55,653 nt of DNA, from contig JANBQC010000127.1 of the NCBI GenBank assembly GCA_027576995.1, positions 1-55,653 on the forward strand, in the 5' to 3' direction. Below, in pieces: positions 36,083 through 48,250 of the stretch (position 1 is its first letter; each line of letters opens with the position of its first letter). The position numbers were made by a program, and so were the translations under genes. Origin of the DNA: Dimargaris cristalligena. Taxonomy: Eukaryota; Kickxellomycota; Dimargaritomycetes; Dimargaritales; Dimargaritaceae. Below the pieces are notes generated by a model. That model was not told the origin of the DNA, did not search any database, and saw only the letters and a program-made list of their open reading frames with translations.

Positions 36083-36836
36083 ATGGTAGGTCTTCCCCCT
36101 CCCCCTTTAGCTCCCGCTACTTCGTCCGATTCTTACTCGAGCGGGTGGGATCATCGTGTCGGTCGATCTGAGGGACAAAACAAAAACCCTGGGCTGACCA
36201 AACCCCCTTTAACTGTGGAATCAAGCGGAGAGACGATCAACCTATATTCCTACCACCGAGGAGGCGCCCAGATCTCGAGAGGCACCATAGATTTACCTCG
36301 GACAAGATGGAATCCAGTCGATCGATTGCGAGATTCGGACTAGATCCGATTGGATTCGCCGTTAACCAGCTGGTTGCTTGAGTCACTGCCAGATCCTCGT
36401 CGGGGCTGAATAGGTGGTCGGACTGATTGGCTATATGCTATCTTCTAGACCACGAGCTTCCCCTCCTATTCAGTTTTACGGCCCGGGTCGGTTACACTTG
36501 CTCCCTCATGCGGTATATCTACCTACCCATCGACATACACACAGCTATGCATCTATATACTAATCCCTGTTGCAACATATATACATACACACCATCTATC
36601 TATTATATTTTTCTTCATAGGCCAAGAACGTCGCTGACATCAAGAAGTTCCTCGAAATCGCCCGCAGAAAGGACGCCAAGTCTGCCCGCATCAAGAAGAA
36701 CGGCCAGGTCGTCAAGTTCAAGCTCCGCTGCTCTCGCTACCTGTACACCCTCGTCGTCGACGATGCCCGCAAGGCCGAGAAGCTGAGAGAATCTCTCCCC
36801 CCCGCCCTTACTGTCACCGAAATTGGTGCCCAGTAA
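36083..36836 (+). CDS. RPL38: 60S ribosomal protein eL38, two exons
   Basis: The 72-residue protein is a structural component of the large ribosomal subunit in the cytoplasm. Exon 1 is only the ATG (36083-36085). A GTAGGT donor follows, and exon 2 is 36621-36836 after TTCTTCATAG. The joined protein starts [19 protein letters not shown]. It carries the family core [24 protein letters not shown] and the ending [11 protein letters not shown], with length and sequence matching eL38 (69-78 residues). An intron directly after the start codon is common in fungal ribosomal-protein genes. This one is long, at 535 bp. From the same ATG the unspliced reading stays open for 86 codons. No snoRNA box pair was evident in the intron. 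Confidence 0.93.
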
Positions 36837-39800
36837 ACGTCCTTCCCCCCCCTCCTTTCTCCTCATCCATCAATTCCGGGTTTTTATATATACCAAAAAA
36901 TATATATGTATTTACCGGTTACCTCCCCAATTCATTGATGGTGCTCGGTTTTTTCGGCGGTCCGAGTGTGTGTGGGTAGTGTAGTGCTTTCGAGGGGTTT
37001 CACTCTTTTGAGAACCCTACGGGGCCTAACAAATAAATCCTCAGGTTAAACTTTTTTATTTCATTTGTTCTGCACCATTCCACTCTCCTAACATATCGTT
37101 TGTACGGCCCACTCGGCACCTCCCTCTTTCACTCGTCGATGCTGATTTATGTGGTCCCTTTAAGAGTGAACTGTAAGTAAGAAGTGTACATGATCCCGTG
37201 TGCTGGGCCTCTATACCCCCCTTTGTTACATTCCTTTAGCCGCTGGGTTAGCTTCGTCAGTGTATCCCCGTGTATTTTAGTTAATAAAGTGCACTCCCCT
37301 CCCTCTACTAAATAAGTTATTGGGTATTTGCATCGCATCTGTTGCTGTACATTGGTTCTATTGAAGGCGTGGTGGTACCTGTGATTGATTTCGATATCAT
37401 CATCTGAAAGATGTAGGATTATATTGCAACCACGCTGTTGGAAAATCTCTGAATAATACGATGTAGCTTATGGAATGGGTAGTTGGCTATTGTTAGATAT
37501 GCGACTTAAGAGCGTACCCTTCTTTAAGGATTTACTAGCAACCCGCGGTTACCGTGTCCGTTAAGGTCATGGTATTATTCGGAAATGGGAAACCTGGAAC
37601 CCTTGCTCTTTTATTTTTTAGGCTCCAATAATATAACAAGTTTATCTTGACATGATAGTAATGCCATTATATAGTGGTGTCTTTAATACGTAGGCGACAT
37701 CCTGTGGAATATGGCTAGGATGATCATAGCTCGGTCTACCGAGGAAAAGTTGATTTGTAATGATCGGAATCCAATCGATTACATGCACTTTCACGAAATG
37801 CCAGGCCGTATAGTTTGCCAATCCTATATGCGCATACATTACACTCCTACCTCTCCCCACCGGGTGAGAAATATAAAGCTACCCTGAGCTGTAATTGCTT
37901 AGTCCTCTTCCACCATCTTTTGCTATTTCGAAATCATATTGGCTAGTCCTCCCGTCTCGAAGCAACCTGTTTTGGTCGGTCTACTGCACCATTCGAATAC
38001 AGCACAGCTCATCTATTATGCGCCCTTCACCTTCACCCTACTTTCAGCTGGATGAGTGTAGGGGGGATTCGGCGATTTTCGACATCGTCAGCGATAGGTT
38101 TTGGGGTATGTGATAAACTATCCAGATTATTTCTATTATGCGCGCCATGCCCAAAAGCAAACCCAGCCGTAAGTAATAAACTTTACAAACGTCATATAAA
38201 TTGCCCATTTTGACCCATCTGTACAAGGGCTTAGTGTTGTTTCACCCGCTGGTCTGCAAGCTGGAGTCAACGACAATCGCACATTTTCCGACCCCAGCAC
38301 TACAGACATGGTGCCACTCATATGACTCGTGTTATTTAACCTGTTTCGGGAAGTCACTCGGGTAAAATTATACGCGTACGACTTTGACAGCCACCAAAGC
38401 CGTACCCGATGGCTCTATTCTTATCTATAAATGGACCTGCGGCAAAGGATACTACTGTCTTGGATGTTCTGCTGACTCACGTCTACATTAGGCAAAAAGG
38501 GGCAAACCTTGTAGGTACGATTAAAAAAATATCGCCTCCGTGGGGCATACACGCCCTTGATCGAAGCTTGGTGTCACCCAAAACCCATTGTGGTTTAACT
38601 ATATGGCTCCGCATCGGGATTCGGAACCACAAAGTAAGCTGCCCGGTTTTTTAAACCGAAATTACAGTTTGATCGGCCAAGGGAAATGTTGTAAGTAATT
38701 CAGCCCCCCCCCTCGTGTCAAGGTGCCAAGCAGACATGATCGATGTGGCGCTAATATTTAGAAATATCCATCAGGTAATTGGAGGAGTCCCTTGGCCCGC
38801 GATATTGGTTAGAGGAAGGTGTATGCCTTAATGCTGGGTTTATTTCGACCTTCTTTCTGGACAAATCTCACATTGATGCCTCGAAATAACGAATCCCCCG
38901 ATCTAGCGCCACAGCCACATGGGTCTACAGTCCTTTGGTCATCCTTGGTGTGAGATTTGACCAAATTGAGTCATCGACCCACAACAATAGTCTGTCGGAG
39001 GAAACTTAGTCCACCAAGGTTTTATCCCCTTTTGGTAAGTGCTTAGCATTGTCCGGTGTTCCAAATGTTAAGTTAGAGTGGGGGACTGGTAAGATGGAAG
39101 TACCAATGGGTCCTCCGATATAGGGAGTTCGGATACTCCCACAAGCTAGTCTTACTTGGGAAGTGAAAGTCCCATTTTTCTGACTGACGCAACGGGAAGA
39201 CATGGTACTACTCTGGTATCTATAGGTGTTTACAATTTCCTGTTTTTTCTTTCCTTTTCTTTTTTGTTCAGTTTAATTCGGTAGGTGGTCTAAAACGGCG
39301 AACAGCGTAATGGTTGGAAAGAGGGGGGGGTGTAGAGTAAATGGATGAAGGAAATGTATTGTGGCCACCACAGACAATGGGAAGTGAGTTCGGCAGAGAG
39401 CCTATCAGATTGACTAATGCTGGTATGAGTGCACCAATCGGCGTGCTCCGCGGGTCGCAATGACACTGGGAGATATGGTCCGAGTGAACGACGACGGCGA
39501 GCCGTGGGATTGGGGGAAATACCAAGTGGTATGGAATGGGTGTGTAAGGTGGTGTGTACGAGAAGGGTGAGGGGGAGGGAGTTGCGGAGCCACAAAGAAC
39601 GGATGCTACGCTATTATTACGGCCACCGAATCTATCTATGGCCGCCCGTTCGGCCTTTTTTTTTTCTGATTGTGGCTGTGATCATACATAGCAATAGACA
39701 CAGACACGCTCCCCGCCAAATGACCGGGTTGCAATGCACGTAAGCGCGGGTCAGGCGCTAGGCTCGGTTCTCCCTTATTCAACGGGACTTGGCGTACCAG

Positions 39801-40059
39801 CCCAAAGTAGGCGGGCGGTGATATTTAATTCTAGTACAGTAAAGTTTTCTCCGCCTTGGGCATGTCTGGTTTGTGCCTATCTTTAGAGTGGGTAAGTTTG
39901 GCAAATATACCAGCTGACGAAGTGGATTGGGAGGAATGTAGTGTATCGGCGACTTAAGGCACATACCACCGAGCGTTAACGGACGAAGGAAAGGTGGGCA
40001 AATCTACCGATCGAAGGACATTAACCGTGGACTGTGAGCGCCCCTCCTCCCCCTTCTCT
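36837..40059. other. Gene-poor region after eL38
   Basis: About 3.2 kb without recognisable genes. AATAAA at about 37031 may be the eL38 polyadenylation signal. Open frames of 60-100 codons (37642-37860 minus, 38409-38654 plus, 39268-39595 minus) show no motifs and no coding bias. Confidence 0.4.
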
Positions 40060-40087
40060 CTTCCTCTTTCTCTCTTCTCTATCTCTA

Positions 40088-40118
<31 letters not shown>

Positions 40119-40132
40119 TTTTCCCCTCCTAT
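40060..40132 (+). repeat. CT-rich pyrimidine tract in a promoter
   Basis: A run of CT/TCT units (imperfect, ending in about ten pure CT repeats) lies directly upstream of a TATA box at 40143. Such tracts are common in fungal core promoters. Confidence 0.55.
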
Positions 40133-40142
40133 CATCCAGTGG

Positions 40143-40149
40143 TATAAAA
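40143..40149 (+). promoter_or_regulatory. TATA box of an ATG-free spliced transcript
   Basis: TATAAAA follows the CT tract and precedes about 340 bases without a single ATG that end at a perfect CAG|GTAAGC donor (40490/40491). This is the layout of a promoter plus untranslated first exon. Confidence 0.5.
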
Positions 40150-40169
40150 CCGTGTACGACGCCTGTCAG

Positions 40170-42340
40170 CGTTGTATATTTTTTTGTACTCTTCACTCAA
40201 ATACTCCCGACCCCCTGTTTCTTTCGCGTTCTATATTATCTATTTTCTAACCCATCTATAGTCTCCTATTCCAAAATTTAGCCAACATAATACTCATCAT
40301 ATCTCAAGCCGCCCCGGTCGCTTCGTATCCTTACATCTTTGACCAACAACCACATCGCACTAATTCCAACCGCTCCCTCACTCGGTCGATATTATCATTC
40401 AGCGTTCTAATACAAATCCAGCATTACCTAATTCTCGCCGATTCCCGCATCCAACTAGCCGTCTTTACTTTGGCTACTTCGTTACAACAGGTAAGCCCTA
40501 CTTTACCCCCGTCTATACGCACCAATCTTCCTGCCTCCACGCACATCCCGACGTGTCACATGCCTGGATGCATCCGCAATATACGCTTGATCCTTGACTG
40601 TGGTGATCATTCGGCGTGACTTGGTATTTACCAACCCTCTTTATTGCATAGCAATTGCGAGTAGATGAGGGGGGAGGACAAGTGATAATAGGAGTGACTC
40701 CGCCTTGCTTGTTTTTGTCCTCCAACTCAAGGTTATTTCATGTCACTGTAAATCGGAACTAACCGCCTGACCGGGATCACCTTTCATCTTTATGTATGAC
40801 TCGTTTAGCTGTCCAGCGGGGTTCAGGGTAAGATAAGTGGCCGCGCATCACAATTCACTTACCAATAGCTCGATCGTCGGCCGCCACCTTTCCGACCGGT
40901 AAGTACGTCTATCCTATATCCTACAAGTGCCTGCGGTAGGGTTGAACATCCCTCCTCTGGTTGATAGTGGTGTTTCGCGGCGTGCTACCTAGGTCTGGTT
41001 AGATAGGGGGGCTGGTCATTTATTCAAACTGATCAGGCTGAGACACTCTCTTTTTCCCTGTTTGATGTTGGCTTTTTCGTCTGATGGGCGTAAAATCACA
41101 CTGCTGCCAAATTATTTAGACGTATTAGTGCATTAATCGCCCACCTTAACTAGGCATTCTTTCCCCGCCCCTTTAGTCACCAACTCCCCCACATTAACCA
41201 CAGCCACGTGTGGCAATCCTTACTGAGGATCCGCCGTGTTTTGGGATATCTATTGGTGCGTCGGAGCGAGCACTGATCGTGTCAGTTGCTCTAATAGACA
41301 CGGGTGGCTGAGCTTGATATTTCTAAATTGGGGTGGGAGGAGAAGAAGGTCCAAATATGGGCAGCGTGGGTGGTAATAGAAGTTGGTATTATGCTTGGGG
41401 GTCGCGGGCTGCTCAGCATGTTAGTATTACTCGGCTACTCTAGCTTTCGGCACACTTGATTTATAACCAAAGGGCTGTGGCTACTAGACTCGGTAGTCTG
41501 GCACCTGTCAGTAGCTTCTGCATATCCCTGCCCGGTGTTGATTGTCCTTGGCTGATTTTATTGATTCTGACCGGTATTATTGTTGTAAACTGTAATCCGC
41601 CGACTGTATACAATTAGATTGTTATATATATTTTCCCATAGTGCGGCGACTGGCCCTATTTAGCCCAGACGAAACCAAAATTCCCAGACCGTTTTTGATT
41701 TAGGTAAGTCACCGCTCTTCTGAGAAGGAAACTAGTCATGCGTCATCCAGATCACTGGTTGACCCTGTCTTCAATCTCCCTTCGGATTTTCGCACCCCCT
41801 GTGGATGTGGCTTCCATACACCAGGAGCTACGCAGGAGGAGGGTTGGGCACACCACCCTCTCTACCCACACCGGGTCTTCTAAATGGCCATGGTGTCGGC
41901 CACAGTCATGTCGAGTTCTGAGTTGCTGCAGCCATGGTTGGGTATGTTCATATTATGAGGGGGTATGCCACTATATTCCCCACCTAATCTGGATATAAAC
42001 TCCCCTGTCTGTTCCCCTCTCCGTCCGTTTTCTATTCAGAGCGTGGGATTATTTCCTCAGATCCGCCTTGCTTGATATATTCGCCGTCCTTCGGCAGACG
42101 GGACTACAGAACAACAACAAAAACAATCTATTCACTTCCCTAAGCTATCTCTCACTCCCTTTACTAACGCTTGGATTCCTACCCTCTCCCCCATAGCCGT
42201 CTTACCAAGATTCGCTGTTTATTAGCGACGCATTCCCCTCTGGGTTGGGTGCCAATCATTAGGATCGCCTTTTTTACTTTCAGTGTATACTCCCGGCATC
42301 GCCACCTGTCACCCTCGTCGATTTGACAAGAATCTACCCA
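40170..42340 (+). ncRNA. Candidate spliced leader or long non-coding RNA, ATG-free exons
   Basis: Four segments bounded by consensus splice sites contain no ATG: about 40170-40490 (donor GTAAGC), 40869-40898 (acceptor CCAATAG, donor GTAAGTACGT), 41642-41703 (acceptor TTTCCCATAG, donor GTAAGTC) and 42041-42340 (acceptor TTTTCTATTCAG, donor GTAAGTATAC). Together they exceed 700 bases, in which about eleven ATGs would be expected by chance. They are not open for translation in any constant frame. The downstream HAP5 start at 45620 is the nearest plus-strand coding target, so this could be a long spliced 5' leader for it, with further exons in 43.6-45.6 kb. An independent non-coding RNA is the alternative. 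The exon calls are inferred from sequence only. Confidence 0.35.
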
Positions 42341-45300
42341 GTAAGTATACCCTGGCATCTTGTTACTAAGCATATATATATATATATATATAAGAATAAT
42401 TGGAGTCGGAAAGTCGGAGTGTTTTTATTTTTGTACTTTGTGTTTTATGGAAAGAAGGTGGTTGTGATATAGGTTGAAGGTCTGAAGGTGTTGGCAGGTA
42501 CAGTTCAAAGGCAGATGGGGATCGGATGGGTGATGGCAATTCTGCCCTCTAGAGCCCCCCGCTTTAGAGTCAGAGAGGGAGGTATAATCCCAGAGTGTTG
42601 AACGATCAGCCATGGTGGGCGTCAGCATCATTGCATCAGTATCAGAGAATGTAATTGCCGTTTATGTCAATTGTTGTCTTTGGCAAGCACTGGACTGCCC
42701 GATTAGTCCAGGCTGGTGACATGCCGGTGTTCTTCAGCATCACACCCATCCGTCCAGCTGACTAAAGTACCACCCTCCCTCCAACATTGGCCTGATGGGG
42801 GCACTGCTCTATCTTCGTTGGGTGTTTGTGCCATTCCCCTCGCTGGCCCTTCGCTGCCCCCTGCGAGCATGACCAAGCACTCGTCGCCTGCTACTGTAGC
42901 TGGCCCTTCCCTACCTTTGCCATTCCCACCCGGTAGTAAGAACCTCGACTGAACACTGGGAAACGCCCTTTTTTGAGGAAGAGTGTACCCGGGTGGGTAC
43001 GTGGGGGACAGCCAGGTAGTTGGAGGCAACGTGCGTCGTGGTTGGTGGTCACGCTGATATGACCATTGCCTGGCGCGTCCCGGTTGGTCTCTGGTGCTAG
43101 GGCATATCCGTTATTCGAGGGGGATTGAAAGGCCGCTCGAATCAGACTACAGGCTACACAGAGGCCATTGGCGGCATGGTAGACCGTAGATGTGATTTGA
43201 ATGGACGGAACATGGGGAGTCTTCGGATGATGCGATACGCTTTGTACCTGTATGATTTCTAGCGAACTCCAGGGAAGAAGGGGGGTTGTTCATCAGGGAC
43301 GCGGATGCGCTTAAGGGGGAGCGGTGGTGCACTGGCCTTCCCCCTTTCATCTTTATGCCCAGTTTCCCTTCTATTCTTTTCTAGACCAGTTTGTCATGGG
43401 GGGCAGTGTGTGGGATCCATGGTTCCATCGTCCCGATATTCCTCGGCCTGGAGGTGTTTCTCACCTTACACCTTTTGACTAGCCCTGCCTCTCGCTGACT
43501 TTGCCGTGGGCGACCACACTGTACATATACCTTTTCTTTCCCTTTCCGTCCCTATCAGTTTCCTTTTTCCAATATTGCTTAAACTCTCGCCCGCTCCTTT
43601 ACAGTTCTATTTCGCCATTTGCATACGCTTACTGGTCGGGCATTCGTATTACCGTCGACACCCTCGCCCTCTCCGGCCCACATTAACCTATCGTGTTGCC
43701 TGTATGCCCTGCGCCATGTACTCCCCACTAGACTACGCTGTTCGGCCGACTCGTTAATCCCCTCTGACCGCCAGCGCATCCCTAGCTTTTGTCTTCACTT
43801 TTCTTTTCCCCATTTGCCCGTCGTAGACGTTCTCGCTCAATTTTCCGAACAGTAAGTTCCCATTATTTCAAATATCTACCCCCATTACATATAATTGCGC
43901 CTCTCCCCATTTTTTTTTTTGATTTTCAGTCTTTTCTAAACGGAGCTATACACGTCGCGTGGTTTAAATAATGTGACCCCAATTGTGTGGTGTACCTGTC
44001 TGGTCAGTAAATATATTGATCAGGAGGTAGAGTATACATTGGAACCAGTGGAAGGTCACTTACTGGTAAGGTCCGCGATTGTGCTTTCCTCTTGAGACCT
44101 CCCATTTCGTTATCTTTCCTGCCTTCATCCGGGTCTGGCCACTTGGTGGGCGTGCTGGTACCGTATGGCCAATGGGCTGGGTATTACTTCACTGCATGCG
44201 CCTTCTCAGCCCAATCCTTTTAACCAATTGCCATAGGTATTCCTGGGCTTCAGCCTATAGGAAACCTTGAGAGCGCCTTCTGAGGATATTGGGGGAAGCG
44301 CCGGCTCTCTTTAGCCCGCCCATTTATATTTCCCCCTTCTTTATTTTTTACTATATATCACTTCCGAATTACGGCTATACGCGCGATTCTATTGTAAACT
44401 AGCCCTTGTCATAAACATCAGCTGCTTATTTAATTCGGCGGCTCGTTCCCTTTGGGTAGTGGGCACGTCACCCACCCACCCCTTTCCCTCCTCAATAATA
44501 TTGGGCGCTGCCGTGGTGCTTCGGCAGGTTTTTCTTATTTTCAGCCCACTCCAACGCCACTATTCGCCAAACGTGGCTCGTATATATTATATATATACGT
44601 GGATTCATGTTTGGAGTACGCGGCTGTTGGTTATTCTTACAATAATTATCTTGACGTTAACTCTAGCCTCCTACTTCATCCATACCCTCTCTATTACCGT
44701 TACCTTCATTTGCCATTCCCAACCCCAAATATATATATTTCCGGAGCCAACCATTTATGGCTTGATCCTCTCTGTCCATATTTTGCGTTTCTGCACCTCC
44801 CGATTTGATTTTCCCTTAACCACCATTTATGCTTTTCTGCTCCTCAAATCTGTATACCGGTCCCTTTTTTCGTACCATCCTCAGTTACCTTTTTTGACTA
44901 GTCCAGTACCAGGTTTGTTCAACCATTATAGGTTAAAGGTGAGGTTTCTGGTCTATACTATTTATTGTTCGTTATTAGCTTAACCTGCCCCCTTTTTTTT
45001 CCAATGAGATAATTAACTTTACTAGTTTGGTAAGCGGGATAGGCCGAGTAATAGCCGGCAAATTGTTTGCTTTAGAAAAGTAGATAGGATATACCTATTC
45101 TATTACACATTTATCAATTTATCGAGCTATTTTCCAACAGCTGGTATTGTATACTACCCGAATCCCCTTGTAGTCACTCTTCGCCTCATAGTTGTCATTT
45201 CCACTGCTTTTGTTACTGAATTACCTAATGGGTCTGTCAACCCTCCCCTCCTATTAACCGTCTGTCCTGCAATATACTAACCCTCTTTTCCCCACTCTGC

Positions 45301-45619
45301 CCCCCAACCTTGTGGCTGGTCCTACACTGTTTGCCCACACTGCCCGTACTTATTTTATATTTATCCCACGCTAGACCCCTTCTTTGCCCGCCCAATTCCC
45401 CTTTCCGTCTCGTTAAACGCCTAAACGCGAATAGCGGGCTTCCCACGTCGACATTCGACACGACCACATTCGTTGAATTTCCATTGCATTTGCCAACCGA
45501 CTCCCACACCCGTTGCCGTTCTACTTTGTCTTGTGTGGTACCTACGTTACTTCTTACTCCCCCCTCTCCCTTCTTCCCCCTCGTTTCTGTTTTTGCCGAT
45601 TCCGGTCCTCGAATTCGCC
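42341..45619. other. Upstream region of HAP5, no coding gene assigned
   Basis: It contains an AT microsatellite at 42372-42392. Plausible splice sites include an acceptor TTTACAG at about 43602 with a donor ACA|GTAAGT near 43850, and an acceptor TTCCAACAG at about 45141. The last 390 bases before the HAP5 ATG are pyrimidine-rich and free of ATG. One short upstream frame of nine codons begins at 45227. A pair of overlapping frames on both strands around 42703-43029 has no family match and is not called. Confidence 0.4.
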
Positions 45620-48250
45620 ATGGCCGATCAGTCCAACTCTCATTATGGCATTCCCGGCCAGGTCCCACAGGCTGGTGGTCCGTATGCCAACCAAGGTGTC
45701 GGCCTGGGTGCTCAGTCGTTCATGGACCCCAACCTACAATTAGGTCTCTCTGGGCAGGCTCCGTCAGCGGCTGCTACTGCGTCCTATTTAACTCATGGCG
45801 GCACACCCTCGTCAGCCCATGGCCAGCCCCAGGGCCTAGCCCCCCACCAACAACAGCATATCCAAAACTTTTGGAATAACCAAATTCATGAAATCCAGAC
45901 GGGCAAACTAGACTTTAAGGTGCACCAGCTGCCCCTTGCCCGTATCAAAAAGGTCATGAAAACCGATGACGAGGTGAAGGTACGTATCAGCTGGGAGAAT
46001 GGCTATTTTTTATTTTATCCCATCGTTATCCTCTTATCGAGACTCCTCACCATTACCCTTTCCATACTCGACATTGGGTATGGGTTTTTTTTCCGATTTT
46101 GATGTCTTTGGACGAATTGTTATGAAAGGGATGTGGGGTTTGATTTGTGACGTCTACTAGTGTGCTCCGATATGCCCTGTTTTTACCAGCCGGTCGTGGT
46201 TCTTGTGGGGTGCTTAGCTCCTGTGAATTTTAGGCTACGGTCTTGACTGGGCCAGACCCGCCATACCCATGTTGCCAAGTAATGGTGTTGCCGGTCACTT
46301 CCATTACCCCACGATTAACCCTACTTAGCCCGCAATTCCCTTCACCTGCTCTTCGATATTTTTTAATGACAGTATTGATGTGAGGACTAGCCCACTTTGG
46401 CAATCTTTAGCGATGTTTTGCTTAAAGGATTTGTGTAACGAATATTCCCAAAATGGGACTATAGTGTTTCATAGCGCGAATACTAATCCCCTGCTTCTAT
46501 ACGTATGTTTCCAATTGTCTTTTTTATTCCCCCTTCGCATATTATCTTATACTCCGTACCACATTGCCTGTTTTTGTTTCCCTCCTCCCCCCTCCTCAAC
46601 TATCATCACCGTAATTTCTTTCGTGACTCTAACATATAGATGATTAGCGCCGAGGTAAGTGTTCAATGAACTGATTTACTAGGGTAGTTTTGGGGATATG
46701 GTAAGGCATGGTAATCCCTGCCTTATTTGACCACCTCGTTATTCCTATTGATAATTACTGTGCTGAGTATTGAGGCAGCGAGCGGCTCCTGCTCACTCCG
46801 GGCATTTTATTTTATTACCGTCTTTGTACGCCCCGTCTAATCCAACCGCTGTTTTGGGGAAGGTTAGTTGTATGAGCCGATAAGGTGAGCGATGGTAGTC
46901 CAAGACTCAATCAACTAAATTAACCGACGTTTCCTGATTTGCTTTATGATTCAACAAACATCGTTTCTATCTTATACTATGGTATCTGGTCATAATTAGG
47001 CGCCTATTTTATTCGCCAAGTCCTGGTAAGTTCTTTTTTTTTTCGTAATTGGGTCTTCAAATCTAATACCACAGCCATACCTTCGGTTGCTACGTTAATG
47101 GCTGCCTTACGGTGACCAGTAGGTTCAGTAAAAACGGGGACAGGGTTGGGGATCATAGTCAGCTTAATGATATCATGGCAGTTCGAAAATGATCTATCAA
47201 TGGTAGTAGTGAATACCCCAATGGGTATAGGTACGTCCACTCGAGGATTGGACAGGGCGTAGCACGAACATTCCCCAATTATACCCAGATTATGGTGGCT
47301 GATATCGATTTTTGAATTGTGTATTGAACTCGAATTGTATTCCCTTATAGTGAGATCATGATCCTCGAGCTCACATTGCGCGCCTGGTTGCACGCCGAGG
47401 AGAATAAGCGGCGAACTCTGCAGCGAAGTGACATCGCCTCGGCAATCACTAAGACGGACATGTTCGACTTTTTAATCGATATTGTTCCTCGTGAGGAACT
47501 GAACCGAGCCACCCCTTCGAAATCGTCCGACAAAGTAAGTTAAAGTCATCGATTTACTAGCTGGATGGCCCCTGTATTCTTTATTTTGGCCTCATCAACT
47601 ATACCTGACCGCACTTCCCTTGTTTAGGATAATCGCGCAGTAATCTCCTAACTGCACTTACCTGTAATGTAATTCGAATGGACATTTTGCCAACTGATGC
47701 CGTTATATCCCATGCTTTTCTTCCAACTTTCCCATCACACACCTCACAGCCCGACTTCAACTCCAACCTCCCTCACGAGCAGCCCACATACTCATACATG
47801 ACATACCATGTCTCGCCGACCAATCAATATCCCTCGGTGGGACCCTCGCCCCTGTCCCCAACGACTGGTCAGCCGGGGATGGGAGCCTCCCAGGCGCCTA
47901 ATATGATGCAGTTCCAGTACCTGCGTAACCATTTTATGCAGCCTCCGGGTACTCCTACCGGAGTGAACCCGGGCCACAGTCCAGCGCAGAGCTCTCAGAT
48001 GGGGGGAGGCGCCGGGGTTGGTGGAGGGGCTGGTCAGTCTTCTTCCGGCCTCCTCCAACAACAGGCCGGGAATTCGGCTGGATCGGTAGCCAACTTGGGA
48101 ACTGGCCAGGGTGGTCACCCCCACCACCAGCCGTTCTATTCCCAGCAATACGCTGCCTATGGAGGTCAGCCTGGCGACGGCTCACAGCCCCTGATGTCCC
48201 CTCATGGGACTGGCGGAAACCCCCACTACGGGCACCCGCCTCGATCGTAA
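45620..48250 (+). CDS. HAP5: CCAAT-binding factor subunit HAP5 (NF-YC), five exons
   Basis: This is the histone-fold subunit of the HAP2/3/5 complex that binds CCAAT boxes and controls respiratory, nitrogen and iron genes in the nucleus. Exons 45620-45979, 46640-46654, 47000-47025, 47351-47534 and 47750-48250 join in phase to give 361 residues. The fold is complete across the joins: [19 protein letters not shown], then MISAE, then APILFAKSC, then [32 protein letters not shown] and the conserved [12 protein letters not shown]. The N-terminal 95 residues and C-terminal 165 residues are Gln/Gly/Pro/Ser-rich and probably activation or linker regions. Two microexons (15 and 26 nt) encode the middle of the fold. 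A further 12-nt microexon near 47629 is possible but not needed. The leader is long and ATG-free. Confidence 0.9.

Noticed and set aside
36086..36620. Intronic snoRNA in the eL38 intron
   Set aside because: No paired C/D or H/ACA boxes were found by eye.
42703..43029. Overlapping plus and minus frames of 78 and 108 codons
   Set aside because: The minus frame begins with TTG, the two are antisense to each other, and no motif or splice partner could be assigned.
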